The notes under the pieces are model-generated. The model ran no database searches and was not told the origin of the DNA. It worked only from the letters and a program-made list of their open reading frames with translations. A stretch of 64,000 nt of DNA from CBDATA01 sp965202845 (GTDB lineage: Bacteria > Acidobacteriota > Vicinamibacteria > Marinacidobacterales > Marinacidobacteraceae). The first letter of the stretch is position 1. Each line of letters starts with the position of its first letter. The stretch spans positions 2,800,727 to 2,864,726 of the forward strand of contig OZ241856.1 of NCBI GenBank assembly GCA_965202845.1, written 5' to 3'. Shown piece by piece: positions 37,681-46,109 of this stretch. Made by a program: the position numbers and the translations under genes.

Positions 37681-38596
37681 TCCCGCCGCCCGGCGGACGC
37701 AGCGTCCGCACGAGTTGGTCGAGAGCATTCCGGAGCGCTCCCAGGTCCACTTCTTGACGCGATGCCTTGGCCAAGCGGTCGCCAAACTGCGTCATGGCGG
37801 CTTCCATGCTTTCCGGAGTCGCCGTCTCGGTGAACATCCTCAGGAAACTGCGCCAGTGCCGGGCTGGTATCCCGGACAGAAGATGGTTTCCCGCCCGGTT
37901 GACAAAGTCATCCAGGATTCCGGTGCGGGCGATTCGCCCGAAGTTGCCCCCTCGGTCCGCTTCGGGCGCATCGGCGATTTCGTCCATCTTTGTCGGGTAG
38001 GGTCGGGTAGTCGCCGAAAGAATGACTTTCGACGATTTCCGGTGGTGCATCACGAATTCCCAATGATGGTTTCGGTATTCCGCCACGTATCGGGCCAGGT
38101 CGACGTGGGGGGACATCAATTGGGGAACTCCGGCGATGACTTCGGCAAGATGCCACGGATAGACAACGAACAGGTCGGCGGGAGCGCACGCATGGGGCGT
38201 TGTGAGGAATCGGAAGCTCGGCTCTGCCTCCTTGGCGAGCAGATACCAACCCTTCAACTCGATGCCGAGCAGGATGTCGGATGGATCGGCGGTGTTTTGC
38301 AGACGCACATCGGGGAACGTCTGCGGCTGTCGCACGAACGCATACATCGCATAGCGTTCCTGGGAGTCCCAGACCTGACGAAGCGAATTGAGGGCTTGGA
38401 CCACACCTTCCTCGATCGCCGCCGAAAGGAGGGCGTTCAGGTGAAAGAGGTCGGTAGCCAGGACGCCCCGGATGACCACGTTGGAACGGAAGGCGCCGGG
38501 CACGGCGAAGATCGCTTCGCGGACGCGTTCGAACAGCGCGGAATGCTCCCAATCCGGGCCGGGCGGCCGCCGCATGGGCGGGGCGCCAGCGGTCAC
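37670..38596 (-). CDS. Putative type II restriction endonuclease (PD-(D/E)xK type)
   Basis: The 308-residue protein is translationally coupled (GTGA overlap) behind a DNA methyltransferase gene. I recognise no named family. It has an Asp107-x5-Glu113-Leu-Lys115 arrangement (PSDILLGIELKGW), which fits the PD-(D/E)xK nuclease core. The preceding helices and following hydrophobic strand (ADLFVVYPWHL) also fit. The whole frame is open. GC content is lower than in the dcw genes. An in-frame ATG at 38575 is an alternative start. Its 3' end overlaps the M20 gene end by 11 bp. Confidence 0.65.
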   Translation of the reverse strand: MTAGAPPMRRPPGPDWEHSALFERVREAIFAVPGAFRSNVVIRGVLATDLFHLNALLSAAIEEGVVQALNSLRQVWDSQERYAMYAFVRQPQTFPDVRLQNTADPSDILLGIELKGWYLLAKEAEPSFRFLTTPHACAPADLFVVYPWHLAEVIAGVPQLMSPHVDLARYVAEYRNHHWEFVMHHRKSSKVILSATTRPYPTKMDEIADAPEADRGGNFGRIARTGILDDFVNRAGNHLLSGIPARHWRSFLRMFTETATPESMEAAMTQFGDRLAKASRQEVDLGALRNALDQLVRTLRPPGGGTTA

Positions 38597-39318
38597 TTCA
38601 CCTGGACCAGACGCAGTGGATGATGATTCTGCAGCCGTGCGAACGCCGCGGATGCGTACTCGGGCAGGATCTCGGCGGAAAAACACTTCCTGCCCAGATC
38701 GTTCGATACCACGGCGGTCGTGCAGAGTCCGCCGAAGGGCTCCCACACCACGTCGCCGGGCGTGGACGTCGCCTCGACAATCCGCCGTATCAGACGGACC
38801 GGCTTCTGGTTCGCGTGGATGATCGTTCCCGATCCATCAGTGCGACGCACCCGTTCCTTGCCGCGGACGGCGGCTTCCTTCCATACGTTGGTCACGCCCA
38901 ATTCCAGGGAGAACCTGGAGCGCATCCGCTCCCACTCATCGGCAGTGAGGGGGGCCTCGCCGTCAAGCGAAAAGTAGGGGCGGCCGCCCGGATCTCCATG
39001 CGTGTTTGCATGGCGCGCAAGCCGCTGGAAGGCCTCCGGCGGCGGGAAGTACCAGACATGATCCCGAGTGAGATACTTCCGGGTTGCGGCGTTCCGGACT
39101 CCGCACGCCTCGTTGGCCCGATGGAGCGGCAGTCCGGCGCGCATCCACTCCCAGCGCAGCCATTCCTTCATCCCGACCATGCGGCCGGAGATGGAAAACT
39201 GCGGCGGGCGCACATACTGCACGCAGATTTCCGTGGCCACCGGGAACCGGCGCAGCGTTTTCGAATTCGTGTTGCCCGAAACATGAGCGATGCCCTTGTC
39301 CCAGACGTTGCAGCCCAC
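38593..39318 (-). pseudogene. C-terminal part of a beta-class DNA methyltransferase interrupted by IS elements
   Basis: The 241-residue fragment begins right at the insertion (GTG GGC TGC at 39318). It contains CNVWDKGIAHVSGN, RRFPVATEICVQYV and, near its end, HANQKPVRLIRRIVEAT then GDVVWEPFGG, the AdoMet-binding motif I of N6-adenine/N4-cytosine methyltransferases of the beta class (motif IV before motif I). The missing N-terminal 110 residues are at 41649-41978. Removing the insertion and one 2-bp duplication gives an uninterrupted 351-residue enzyme. Confidence 0.85.
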
Positions 39319-39371
39319 GTGAACCTATCTCGTAATTGAAATTTTGGGATGATCTGTGTACAATCCAAACC

Positions 39372-40124
39372 ATGTCCCGCTTGGCCCACTTGATTCGAAT
39401 CAGAGAAAAATACTGGGGGAAAATTCAGAAATTCTTCCCGGAAGAAAACATCCCCAAAGGACGTCGGGGACGAAAGCCCGTGCCCGCACGCGAAGTTCTC
39501 GAAGCCGTTCTTTGGCTCCTGCATACCGGTGCGCCGTGGAGGTTTCTGCCGCCAGAGTATCCGAATTACAAAACCGTTCATCGCAGGTATCAAGCCTGGT
39601 GTCGCGCCGGTGTTTATCCGAAAATCATGGAGAGATTGGTAGCTGAACTTCAAGAGTGCGGTCAGTACGATGGATCGGAAGGTTTTATCGACGGAATGTT
39701 CTTACCTGCGAAAGGCGGAGGTCTCGAAATCGGACGGACGAAGCGTGGTAAAGGCATGAGGATCATGGCGATAGTTGAGAAACATGGTTTGCCTTACTCG
39801 ATCAGCGTACATGCTGCGAATCACCACGAAGTGAAGTTGGTTCAGTTGAATCTGCCATTCCGCATGGTAGAAGAAAAACCGAAAAATCTGATTGGAGACA
39901 AAGCCTACGACAGTGATGCGTTGGACGAGGATATGCGCGAGAAAGGAATCAACATGATCGCGCCGCACCGCAAGAACCGAAAGAGGCCGAGGACGCAAGA
40001 CGGACGTCGGCTACGTCGGTATCAGAGGAGGTGGATGGTAGAACGCTTCTTCGCGTGGATACAGTGGCAGCGACGGATTCTGATTCGATGGGAATTTCAT
40101 CCAGAAAACTTCTGCCTCAATTGA
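39372..40124 (+). pseudogene. IS5-family DDE transposase, 3' end displaced by ISL3 insertion
   Basis: The frame from ATG 39372 encodes an IS5-type transposase: an N-terminal RRGRKPVPAREVLEAVLWLLHTGAPWRFLP, then catalytic Asp in GFIDGMF, Asp in LIGDKAYDSD and Glu in RRWMVERFFAWIQ. It reads into the ISL3 end after ENF (40113) and stops at 40124. The native last 17 residues (LGFVQLACITVLLRQF and stop) are found at 41590-41639. Joined across the 8-bp duplication the protein is 263 residues. Base composition is AT-richer than the chromosome. Confidence 0.88.
40106..40113 (+). repeat. 8-bp target-site duplication of the ISL3 element (left copy)
   Basis: AAACTTCT occurs at 40106-40113 and again at 41582-41589, immediately flanking the ISL3-family element. 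An 8-bp duplication is typical of ISL3 insertions. Confidence 0.92.
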
Positions 40125-41581
40125 GATTTGAGTGGGTAGAATGGAGACCGCCGGGATTCCGGGTGTCAAGGGCGGGCTTGCACGGCGTAGCGAACCCTTG
40201 ACTCACGGAATCCGGCGGGCACGCTCGAAAAAGGGTCGAAAGCGGGAAGCCGCAACCGTCCCCAGCCAGCGTCGCCACACACCAATGGAACACTTTTCCC
40301 GCTTTCGACCCTGAAAAAAAGGAGCGCATCCAGTGCTACACGAGCTTTTCGCCCAAGCCCTCGGCATCCCGGACCCCTGGTTCGTCGAGAACGTGGAATT
40401 CGACAAGGACCAAGGAAAGCTGAGCATCCGCGTCGATTTCCGCAGGGGCGCCCGCTTCGCCCACCAGAACCACGACGGCCTCCATCCGGTCCACGACACC
40501 AAGACCAAGCGCTTCCGCCACCTCAACTTCTTCCAATTCGAGTGCGAACTGGTGGCGCGCGTCCCCCGGGTGCGCCTCCCCAACGGCAAGGTCGCGCTGG
40601 TCTCGCCGCCCTGGGCCGGCAAGCTCTCCGGGTTCTCCCTCCTCTTCGAAGCCTTGATTCTCGCCATGTGCCAGGACATGACCTTCGCCGCCGTCGCACG
40701 GCTCGCCGGACTCTCCCAGCACCAAACCCAGGCCATCTCCAACCGCTATGTGGAACTCGCCACCGAAACCGACGACCAAGCCGACGTCCGCGCCGTCGCC
40801 ATCGACGAAACCTCCCGCGCGCGCGGCCACAACTACGTCACCGTCGTCGCAGACGCCCGAAAACGCCGGGTCATCTTCGTCGGAGAAGGCCGCGCCGCCG
40901 ACTCCGTCGACCGATTCGCCCGAAGCCTCGAAGCCCACGGCGGAGACCCCGAAGCCGTCGAAGTCGCCTCCATCGACATGTCCCCCGCCTACATGAAGGG
41001 CGTCGCAGAGCATCTCCCCAACGCCCAGATCACCTTCGACAAATTCCACGTCATCGCTCACGCATCCAAGGCCCTCGACCAGACCCGGCGCATCGAGCAG
41101 CGCGCCAACCCCCAACTCAAGGGCATGCGCTGGGCGCTCCTCAAAAATCCCGAACGACTCGGCCCCGAACAGCGCGCCCAACTCAACGCTCTCATCGCGC
41201 AGGCCCCCGGAAAGCGCACCGCCCGAGCCTGGATGTACCGCGAGCAACTCCGGAACATCCTCAACCGCAAGCAGGTCAACGTCGTCAGAGCCATGCTCCG
41301 GCAGTGGTGCGCCAACGTGAACCGCTCCAAGGTCGAACCCATGAAAGCCGTCGCGCGGATGATCCGCAAACATCTCGAGGGCATCGTCGCGTGGGCCCGA
41401 ACCCGCCAGACCAACGGCTTCATCGAGGCGCTCAACGGCCTGTTTCAGGCGGCCAAGCGGAAAGCCAGAGGCTACGGAACCTTCCAGACCATCCGCACCG
41501 TGTTCTTCCTCATCGCCGGAAAACTGGACTTCTCCAAGCTCAACCCTCATGTCGCGTACCCACTCGGTATTTGAAAGAGCC
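40114..41581 (+). mobile_element. ISL3-family insertion sequence (1468 bp)
   Basis: The element is bounded by imperfect 25-bp inverted repeats (15 of 25 identical, both ending GAGTGGGTA internally). The right end reads GGCTCTTTCAAATACCGAG on the minus strand, the GGCTCTTC-like start typical of ISL3. Flanking 8-bp duplications are AAACTTCT. It contains one intact transposase and a 219-bp leader before it. It is nested in the IS5-family transposase gene. Confidence 0.9.
40333..41574 (+). CDS. ISL3-family transposase
   Basis: The 413-residue transposase has a zinc-ribbon-poor N-terminus, a helix-turn-helix region (ARLAGLSQHQTQAISNRY, about 125-142) and a DDE core with VAIDETSRARGHNY, SIDMSPAYMKGV, FDKFHV and the terminal NGFIEALNG. 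These are characteristic of ISL3/IS204/IS1001 transposases. GTG 40333 is preceded by AAAGGAG about 9 nt upstream. The frame is complete, so the element may still be active. Confidence 0.95.
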   Translation: MLHELFAQALGIPDPWFVENVEFDKDQGKLSIRVDFRRGARFAHQNHDGLHPVHDTKTKRFRHLNFFQFECELVARVPRVRLPNGKVALVSPPWAGKLSGFSLLFEALILAMCQDMTFAAVARLAGLSQHQTQAISNRYVELATETDDQADVRAVAIDETSRARGHNYVTVVADARKRRVIFVGEGRAADSVDRFARSLEAHGGDPEAVEVASIDMSPAYMKGVAEHLPNAQITFDKFHVIAHASKALDQTRRIEQRANPQLKGMRWALLKNPERLGPEQRAQLNALIAQAPGKRTARAWMYREQLRNILNRKQVNVVRAMLRQWCANVNRSKVEPMKAVARMIRKHLEGIVAWARTRQTNGFIEALNGLFQAAKRKARGYGTFQTIRTVFFLIAGKLDFSKLNPHVAYPLGI

Positions 41582-41589
41582 AAACTTCT
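41582..41589 (+). repeat. 8-bp target-site duplication of the ISL3 element (right copy)
   Basis: AAACTTCT, identical to 40106-40113. Confidence 0.92.
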
Positions 41590-41639
41590 TGGGTTTCGTT
41601 CAGCTGGCCTGCATCACAGTCCTTCTCAGGCAATTTTGA
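41590..41639 (+). pseudogene. Displaced C-terminal codons of the IS5-family transposase
   Basis: Read in frame with the duplicated AAACTTCT, these bases encode the conserved IS5 tail GFVQLACITVLLRQF and a TGA stop at 41637-41639. They complete the transposase that starts at 39372. Confidence 0.88.
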
Positions 41640-41648
41640 GATAGGTTC

Positions 41649-41978
41649 GTATTCCCATCCGAATTCGCGGAGCAGGGGGTGCACGGTCGCCCATCCGATC
41701 TCGGTGTTCCAGAACCAGAGGGTCGTTTCTCCGGTGGCGGCCTTCGACCACGCCCGCACGTGGGGAAGGTACCAGTCGACCAGCCCGTCAACAGAGGGGG
41801 GGTCCCCGGGGAAGCCCGATATCCCGTACGCTCCGTCGGACACGACGACCACCGGGGCGGGCCAGCGTTCGTAGCAGTCCAGCGCGTCGCCCCAGTGAAG
41901 CGTCGCTCCGCGCCAAGCCGCGATGCGGCGGAGAGGCGCCGGACTGGCGAGCGTCGCCGGCTGCCGAATCCCGGTCAC
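41649..41978 (-). pseudogene. N-terminal part of the interrupted beta-class DNA methyltransferase
   Basis: The fragment starts GTG 41978 and ends with codon TAC at the IS boundary (110 codons). It shows LHWGDALDCYERWP and the catalytic motif IV variant VVSDGAYGISGFPGD (residues about 45-59; usual form D/S-P-P-Y). The continuing reading into IS sequence is not native. It begins 16 bp after the PQQ protein stop on the same strand, so the restriction-modification operon may be read from that transcript. Confidence 0.85.
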
Positions 41979-41994
41979 GCGGAAGCGGGCGGGT

Positions 41995-44034
41995 TTATTC
42001 CTTGGGGAGGGCGAGGGCGATGTACGACTCCGGCACGCCGTTCGTCCGGTCGCCGGCCTGAACCACGATGTACTGCCGCCCGTCGTGGCGGTAGGTCATC
42101 ATCCCGTACATCGCGGGCGCCGGCAGGTCCACCGAGGCGATCCTCTCGCCGGTCCGCTTGTCGCGGGCGTGGAGCACCGGCTTGCCGCGCATGCCGTCGG
42201 TGGTGAGCAGCAGGTCGCCGGACACCATCAGGATCGAGCGCCCCTGGCCGCCCACGTTCGAGAGGTCGACGCCCTCCAGCGCCGGGTGGTTCTTGATGCG
42301 GTCGTTGGGCTCGCCCACCGGCGTCCACCAGAGATGCTCGCCAGTATTCATGTCGATCGCGGTGACCCGGCTGTAGGGCGGCTTGTAGATCGGCAGGCCG
42401 TCCGGGCCGGGGATCGGGATCAGCCGGTAATCGACCCAGTCGGCGACCGTTTCGCCGATGGTCGTGCACCTGCCGCTGGGCGAGGTGCAGCCGTGGTCCG
42501 GCGCGTCGGCGTCCACTCCCGGCTGAACCATCCGTCCCGAACAGGCCGGACCGGAGGACTGGTAGAGGATGCCGGTTTCGGGGTCCAGCGCCGCCGGGTG
42601 GGTGATGTTGACCGCCGAGTGCACCCCGCACGCGATCCACCCCTTGTTCTCGTCGTACCCCTTGGGGATCGGCGGCATGTAGGGGCCGCCGACCGTGTAC
42701 TGGGAGACGATCTCCTTCGCCTTCTCCCGGAGTTCGGGCGTGTAGTCGATGAGGTTGTCCTCGCTGAGGTCCAGCATCTCGACCGGCGCCGGCCGGGTCG
42801 GAACCGGCTGGGTCGGCGAGAGCTTCTCGCCCGGAACGATGGACTGGGGGACTTCCTGCTCCTCGATGGGCCAGACCGGCTCGCCGGTCTCCCGGTTGAA
42901 GACGAAGGTGTATCCCTGCTTGGTGGTCTGGATCGCAATCGGCGTCTTCCGCCCGTCCACTTCCACGTCCGCCAGGATCGGGACGTTCGGCAGGTCGTGG
43001 TTCCAGATCGGATGGTGGGTGGTCTGGAAGTGCCAGGCCCGCTCGCCGGTCTGGGCATGGAGCGCGATCACGCTGGTGCCGAACAGGTTGTCGCCGGGTC
43101 GGAACCCGCCGTAGAAGTCGATGGTGGGCGCGTTGGTCGGGATGTAGACGAGGTCCCGCTCCAGGTCGGCCGAAAGCGGCGCCCACGAGGACACGTCGCC
43201 GGTCCACTTCCAGGCGTCGTTCTCCCAGGTGCTGGCGGCGAAGTCGTCCTCGGAGCGCGGGGTGACGTTGAACTTCCACTTGAAGTCCCCGGTGCGAGCG
43301 TCGAACGCCAGGATGTCGCCGGGGACGTTCTCGATCCGGGTCTGGTGATACCCCTGCGCGTGGGAGTTGCCCACCACGATGGTTCCGTTGACCACGATCG
43401 CCGGCGAGGAGTTGGTGATGTACCCCACCGTGGGGGCGAGTCCCTCGTAGGGGTCGTAGTTGTAGCCGAAGTGGGCGAGCAGGTCCACGACGCCGGTCTC
43501 CGGGAATCCGGGGATGTCCACCGGCGCGCCGAAGCCCTCGATGTGCTCCCCGGTCTCGCCGTCCAGCGCGTGCAGGAAGAAGCCGGGCGAGACCACATAG
43601 ATCACCACCCGGCCGTCGATCTCGGCGTAGGCGACGCCCTTGCCGTAGCTGGAGCGCATCGACTCCTCCCACCGCCGGGTCGTCGGCTCCCGGTAGGTCC
43701 ACACCGTCTCGCCGCTCGCCGGGTCGATGGCGACCACCGTCCGCCGGTAGCCGACCACGGTGTAGAGCCGCCCGTTGATGTAGCTGGGAGTGGATTTGGA
43801 GAGGAAGCTCGGTTTGGGGCCGAAGTTGTCACCGCGCCAGTGCCATGCCACCTCGAGATCGCCGAAGTTCTCCGCGTGGATGTCCCGCAGCGACGAGGAG
43901 CGGGTGCCCCAGGCGTCGCCGCTCTGGTAGCGCCATTCCCCATCGGGCATGTCCCGGTTCTGGGCGTCGGCGGGCGACGCGAGGAAGGCGACGGCGAGGG
44001 CCGCCGTCAGGAGGCCGAAGCGATGACGAAGCAT
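41995..44034 (-). CDS. Periplasmic PQQ-dependent dehydrogenase-type beta-propeller protein
   Basis: The 679-residue precursor has a Sec signal peptide (cleavage after PADA, residue 24) and an eight-bladed quinoprotein propeller with repeated Trp-docking motifs such as AIDPASGETVWTYREP, AFDARTGDFKWKF and ALHAQTGERAWHF. The sequence PIWNHDLPNVPILADV is seen in PQQ glucose/alcohol dehydrogenase-like proteins. Cysteines near the C-terminal half (ACSGR, HGCTSPSGRC) may form disulfides. No cytochrome c domain is fused. The substrate is unknown. GGAGG lies 8 nt before the ATG at 44034. Confidence 0.87.
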   Translation of the reverse strand: MLRHRFGLLTAALAVAFLASPADAQNRDMPDGEWRYQSGDAWGTRSSSLRDIHAENFGDLEVAWHWRGDNFGPKPSFLSKSTPSYINGRLYTVVGYRRTVVAIDPASGETVWTYREPTTRRWEESMRSSYGKGVAYAEIDGRVVIYVVSPGFFLHALDGETGEHIEGFGAPVDIPGFPETGVVDLLAHFGYNYDPYEGLAPTVGYITNSSPAIVVNGTIVVGNSHAQGYHQTRIENVPGDILAFDARTGDFKWKFNVTPRSEDDFAASTWENDAWKWTGDVSSWAPLSADLERDLVYIPTNAPTIDFYGGFRPGDNLFGTSVIALHAQTGERAWHFQTTHHPIWNHDLPNVPILADVEVDGRKTPIAIQTTKQGYTFVFNRETGEPVWPIEEQEVPQSIVPGEKLSPTQPVPTRPAPVEMLDLSEDNLIDYTPELREKAKEIVSQYTVGGPYMPPIPKGYDENKGWIACGVHSAVNITHPAALDPETGILYQSSGPACSGRMVQPGVDADAPDHGCTSPSGRCTTIGETVADWVDYRLIPIPGPDGLPIYKPPYSRVTAIDMNTGEHLWWTPVGEPNDRIKNHPALEGVDLSNVGGQGRSILMVSGDLLLTTDGMRGKPVLHARDKRTGERIASVDLPAPAMYGMMTYRHDGRQYIVVQAGDRTNGVPESYIALALPKE

Positions 44035-44067
44035 GGGGGCGTTCCTCCGGAAACGAATTGCCGGATT

Positions 44068-46089
44068 CTAGCGAAGAACGCCCAGCAGGTTCGCGTGGCC
44101 ATCGGTCCAGAGATGGTGCGGTTCCGGGGCGACCGCCGGGCCGGTCCAGATCTCCGTCTGCCCGAGGACCGCCGGGTCGGTCAGGAAGTCGGCGTTGCGG
44201 GTGAGCAGGACCCAGGTGGATTCGTAGAGGAACGCATCCGGGTCGGCCTCGCTGACCATGAGGAGCGGCGCCCACGCAAGCCGCCGGGCCTGCGCCCGGA
44301 GCACCGGCGCCAGGTCCACGTGCCGGTTCGAGATGTGAACCGCCAGCACCCCGTCCCCGTCCAGCCGGCGGACATACAGGTCGAACGCCTCGGCGGTGAG
44401 CAGGTGGGTCGGAATCGCGTCCCCGGCGAAGGCGTCGAGAATCAGAACGTCGTAGCGCGGCTCTTTGCGCGCTTCTTCCGCCTGGAGGCCCAGCCGTCCG
44501 TCGCCCAGCTTCACTTCGGTGCGGGCCGCCGGGGAGTCCGCCAGCCAGGAGAAGAAGGCGCGGGCGGCGCGTTCGACGGCCGGGTCCAGCTCGTGGAACC
44601 GGAAATGGTCTCCGGGCCGGGCCCAGGCGGTGAGCGCCCCGGCGCCGAGTCCCACCACCCCGACCCGCAGCGGCTCGCCGCGGTCCCGGTTCGGATGGCG
44701 GTTCAGCGCCAGCTCGACCCCGGAGCCCCGGTGGTAGTAGAGCGTCGGTTCCCGGCGGCGTTCGGGCGCCATCCATTGGGAGCCGTGGGCGATGCCCCCG
44801 TGCCAGAGGTCCCGGCGCCACGCATCGGTTCCCTGCGAGCCCTCGAACACCCGGACCACGCCGTAGAAGGTGCGCTCCGCGTGGAGCGGGCGCCGGTGCT
44901 CCATCAAGGTCAGAACCACGACCCAGGCGGCGGTCGCCGGAACCGCCAGGCGGCGCATCCACGAGCCCCGACCGGCGCAGGCGACCGCAGTCCCGAGCGC
45001 CAGCGCGAGCGGATACTCGAACACGTTCACGAACAGGGCCGGCGCCAGAAGCGCCGCCGCCAGCCCGCCGGCGGCGCCGCCAGCGGTGAGCGCGAGGTAG
45101 AAGCCGGTCAGGAGCGAAGCGTCGGGCCACCGCGCCGCCGCCATGCCGTGCGCCGTCCAGCAGGCGACGAACAGGAACAGCAGGCCGAACCCGGCGTCCA
45201 GAACCCAGGGGTCCAGGGCGTCGTCGCCGAGCGCCCGCCCCCGCAGGATCAGGCAGGCGGCGGCGCTCGCCGCCGTCAGCGGCCCGGCCAGCGCGCGGGG
45301 AAGCGACGGCAGGCCGGAGAACGCGAGGATGAAGGTGGTGAGGTAGAGCGCGAGCGGCAGGACCCAGAGGAAGGGCGCCGCCGCCAGGTCGCGGGTGATG
45401 TGGGTGGTCACCGCGACCAGGGCGAACGAACCGAATCCGGCGAGTCCGAACGCTTTCCGGTCGAACCCGGCGGCGATGGGAAACCGCGCCGGGGCGGCGC
45501 GGGCGGGAAGGCGGAGCCCGGCCGCGATCACCGCCACCGCCGTCAGGAGGAATCCCGCCGACCAGAGCCGCTCCTGGGCGGCCAGGGAAAGGCGCGGCGC
45601 CACGACCAGCGGGTAGAGGAGAAGCCCCAGCAGGGAGCCGGCGTTCGAGACCGCGTACCAGCGAACGATCCGATGATGTCCGGCATCCGCCAGCCAGTGC
45701 GAGAGCAGCGGGGTGGTCGCGGCGAGCAGCGCGAAGGGGAGGCCGACCGTGGCGAGCAGCGTCAGCAGGATCGGGAGCGCCGCCGAGTCGCCGCCGGGAT
45801 TCGGAATCCACTGCGGACCGGGGATCGGAGGCAGGAACAGCGCGACGGCGAGCAGGAGGAGAGCCGCGTGGAGCGCCAGCTGCCGGCGGCGCGGGAGCCG
45901 GCTTGCGATCCCGTGGGCGTATGCGTAGCCGGCCAGCAGCGCCGCCTGGAAGAAGAAGAGCGCGACCGCCCAGACCATCGAGGCGCCGCCGTACCAGACG
46001 AGGAGCCGTTTCGCCGCCATCGGCTGCACCTGGAAGAGCAGGAACGCCGCGAGGAAGACCCCGATGCGGGCGAGCGACGCGGTGAGCAC
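44068..46089 (-). CDS. Membrane protein fused to spermidine synthase-like domain
   Basis: The 673-residue protein has about ten to twelve transmembrane segments in the first 400 residues. A soluble domain of the spermidine-synthase/methyltransferase fold follows (VGVVGLGAGALTAWARPGDHFRFHELDPAVERAA broken into GVVGLGAGALTAW and HELDPAV). Further motifs are LGDGRL, YDVLILDAFAGDAIPTHLLTAEAF and GVLAVHISNRHVDL. This is the fused MFS/spermidine-synthase family, whose activity is unproven; polyamine or aminopropyl transfer in the membrane is only a guess. It is divergent from the selenoprotein gene with just 20 bp between. Confidence 0.85.
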   Translation of the reverse strand: MLTASLARIGVFLAAFLLFQVQPMAAKRLLVWYGGASMVWAVALFFFQAALLAGYAYAHGIASRLPRRRQLALHAALLLLAVALFLPPIPGPQWIPNPGGDSAALPILLTLLATVGLPFALLAATTPLLSHWLADAGHHRIVRWYAVSNAGSLLGLLLYPLVVAPRLSLAAQERLWSAGFLLTAVAVIAAGLRLPARAAPARFPIAAGFDRKAFGLAGFGSFALVAVTTHITRDLAAAPFLWVLPLALYLTTFILAFSGLPSLPRALAGPLTAASAAACLILRGRALGDDALDPWVLDAGFGLLFLFVACWTAHGMAAARWPDASLLTGFYLALTAGGAAGGLAAALLAPALFVNVFEYPLALALGTAVACAGRGSWMRRLAVPATAAWVVVLTLMEHRRPLHAERTFYGVVRVFEGSQGTDAWRRDLWHGGIAHGSQWMAPERRREPTLYYHRGSGVELALNRHPNRDRGEPLRVGVVGLGAGALTAWARPGDHFRFHELDPAVERAARAFFSWLADSPAARTEVKLGDGRLGLQAEEARKEPRYDVLILDAFAGDAIPTHLLTAEAFDLYVRRLDGDGVLAVHISNRHVDLAPVLRAQARRLAWAPLLMVSEADPDAFLYESTWVLLTRNADFLTDPAVLGQTEIWTGPAVAPEPHHLWTDGHANLLGVLR

Positions 46090-46109
46090 GGGAGCGGTAG
46101 GATAGGGGG

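Larger units (their letters stand above)
39321..41648 (+). mobile_element. IS5-family insertion sequence, itself interrupted by an ISL3-family element
   Basis: Terminal inverted repeats are GAACCTATCTC-GT-AATTG at the left (39321) and its inverted partner GAACCTATCTC-AA-AATTG at the right (ending 41648), 16 of 18 identical. The dinucleotide GT flanks both ends (39319-39320 and 41649-41650) as target duplication. Subtracting the internal ISL3 element and its 8-bp duplication leaves 852 bp, the usual size for IS5-family members. It inserted into the methyltransferase gene. Confidence 0.88.

Noticed and set aside
40336..41583. A 415-codon minus-strand frame inside the ISL3 element
   Set aside because: It is Gly/Asp/Val-rich and exactly antisense to the ISL3 transposase; a codon-bias artefact.
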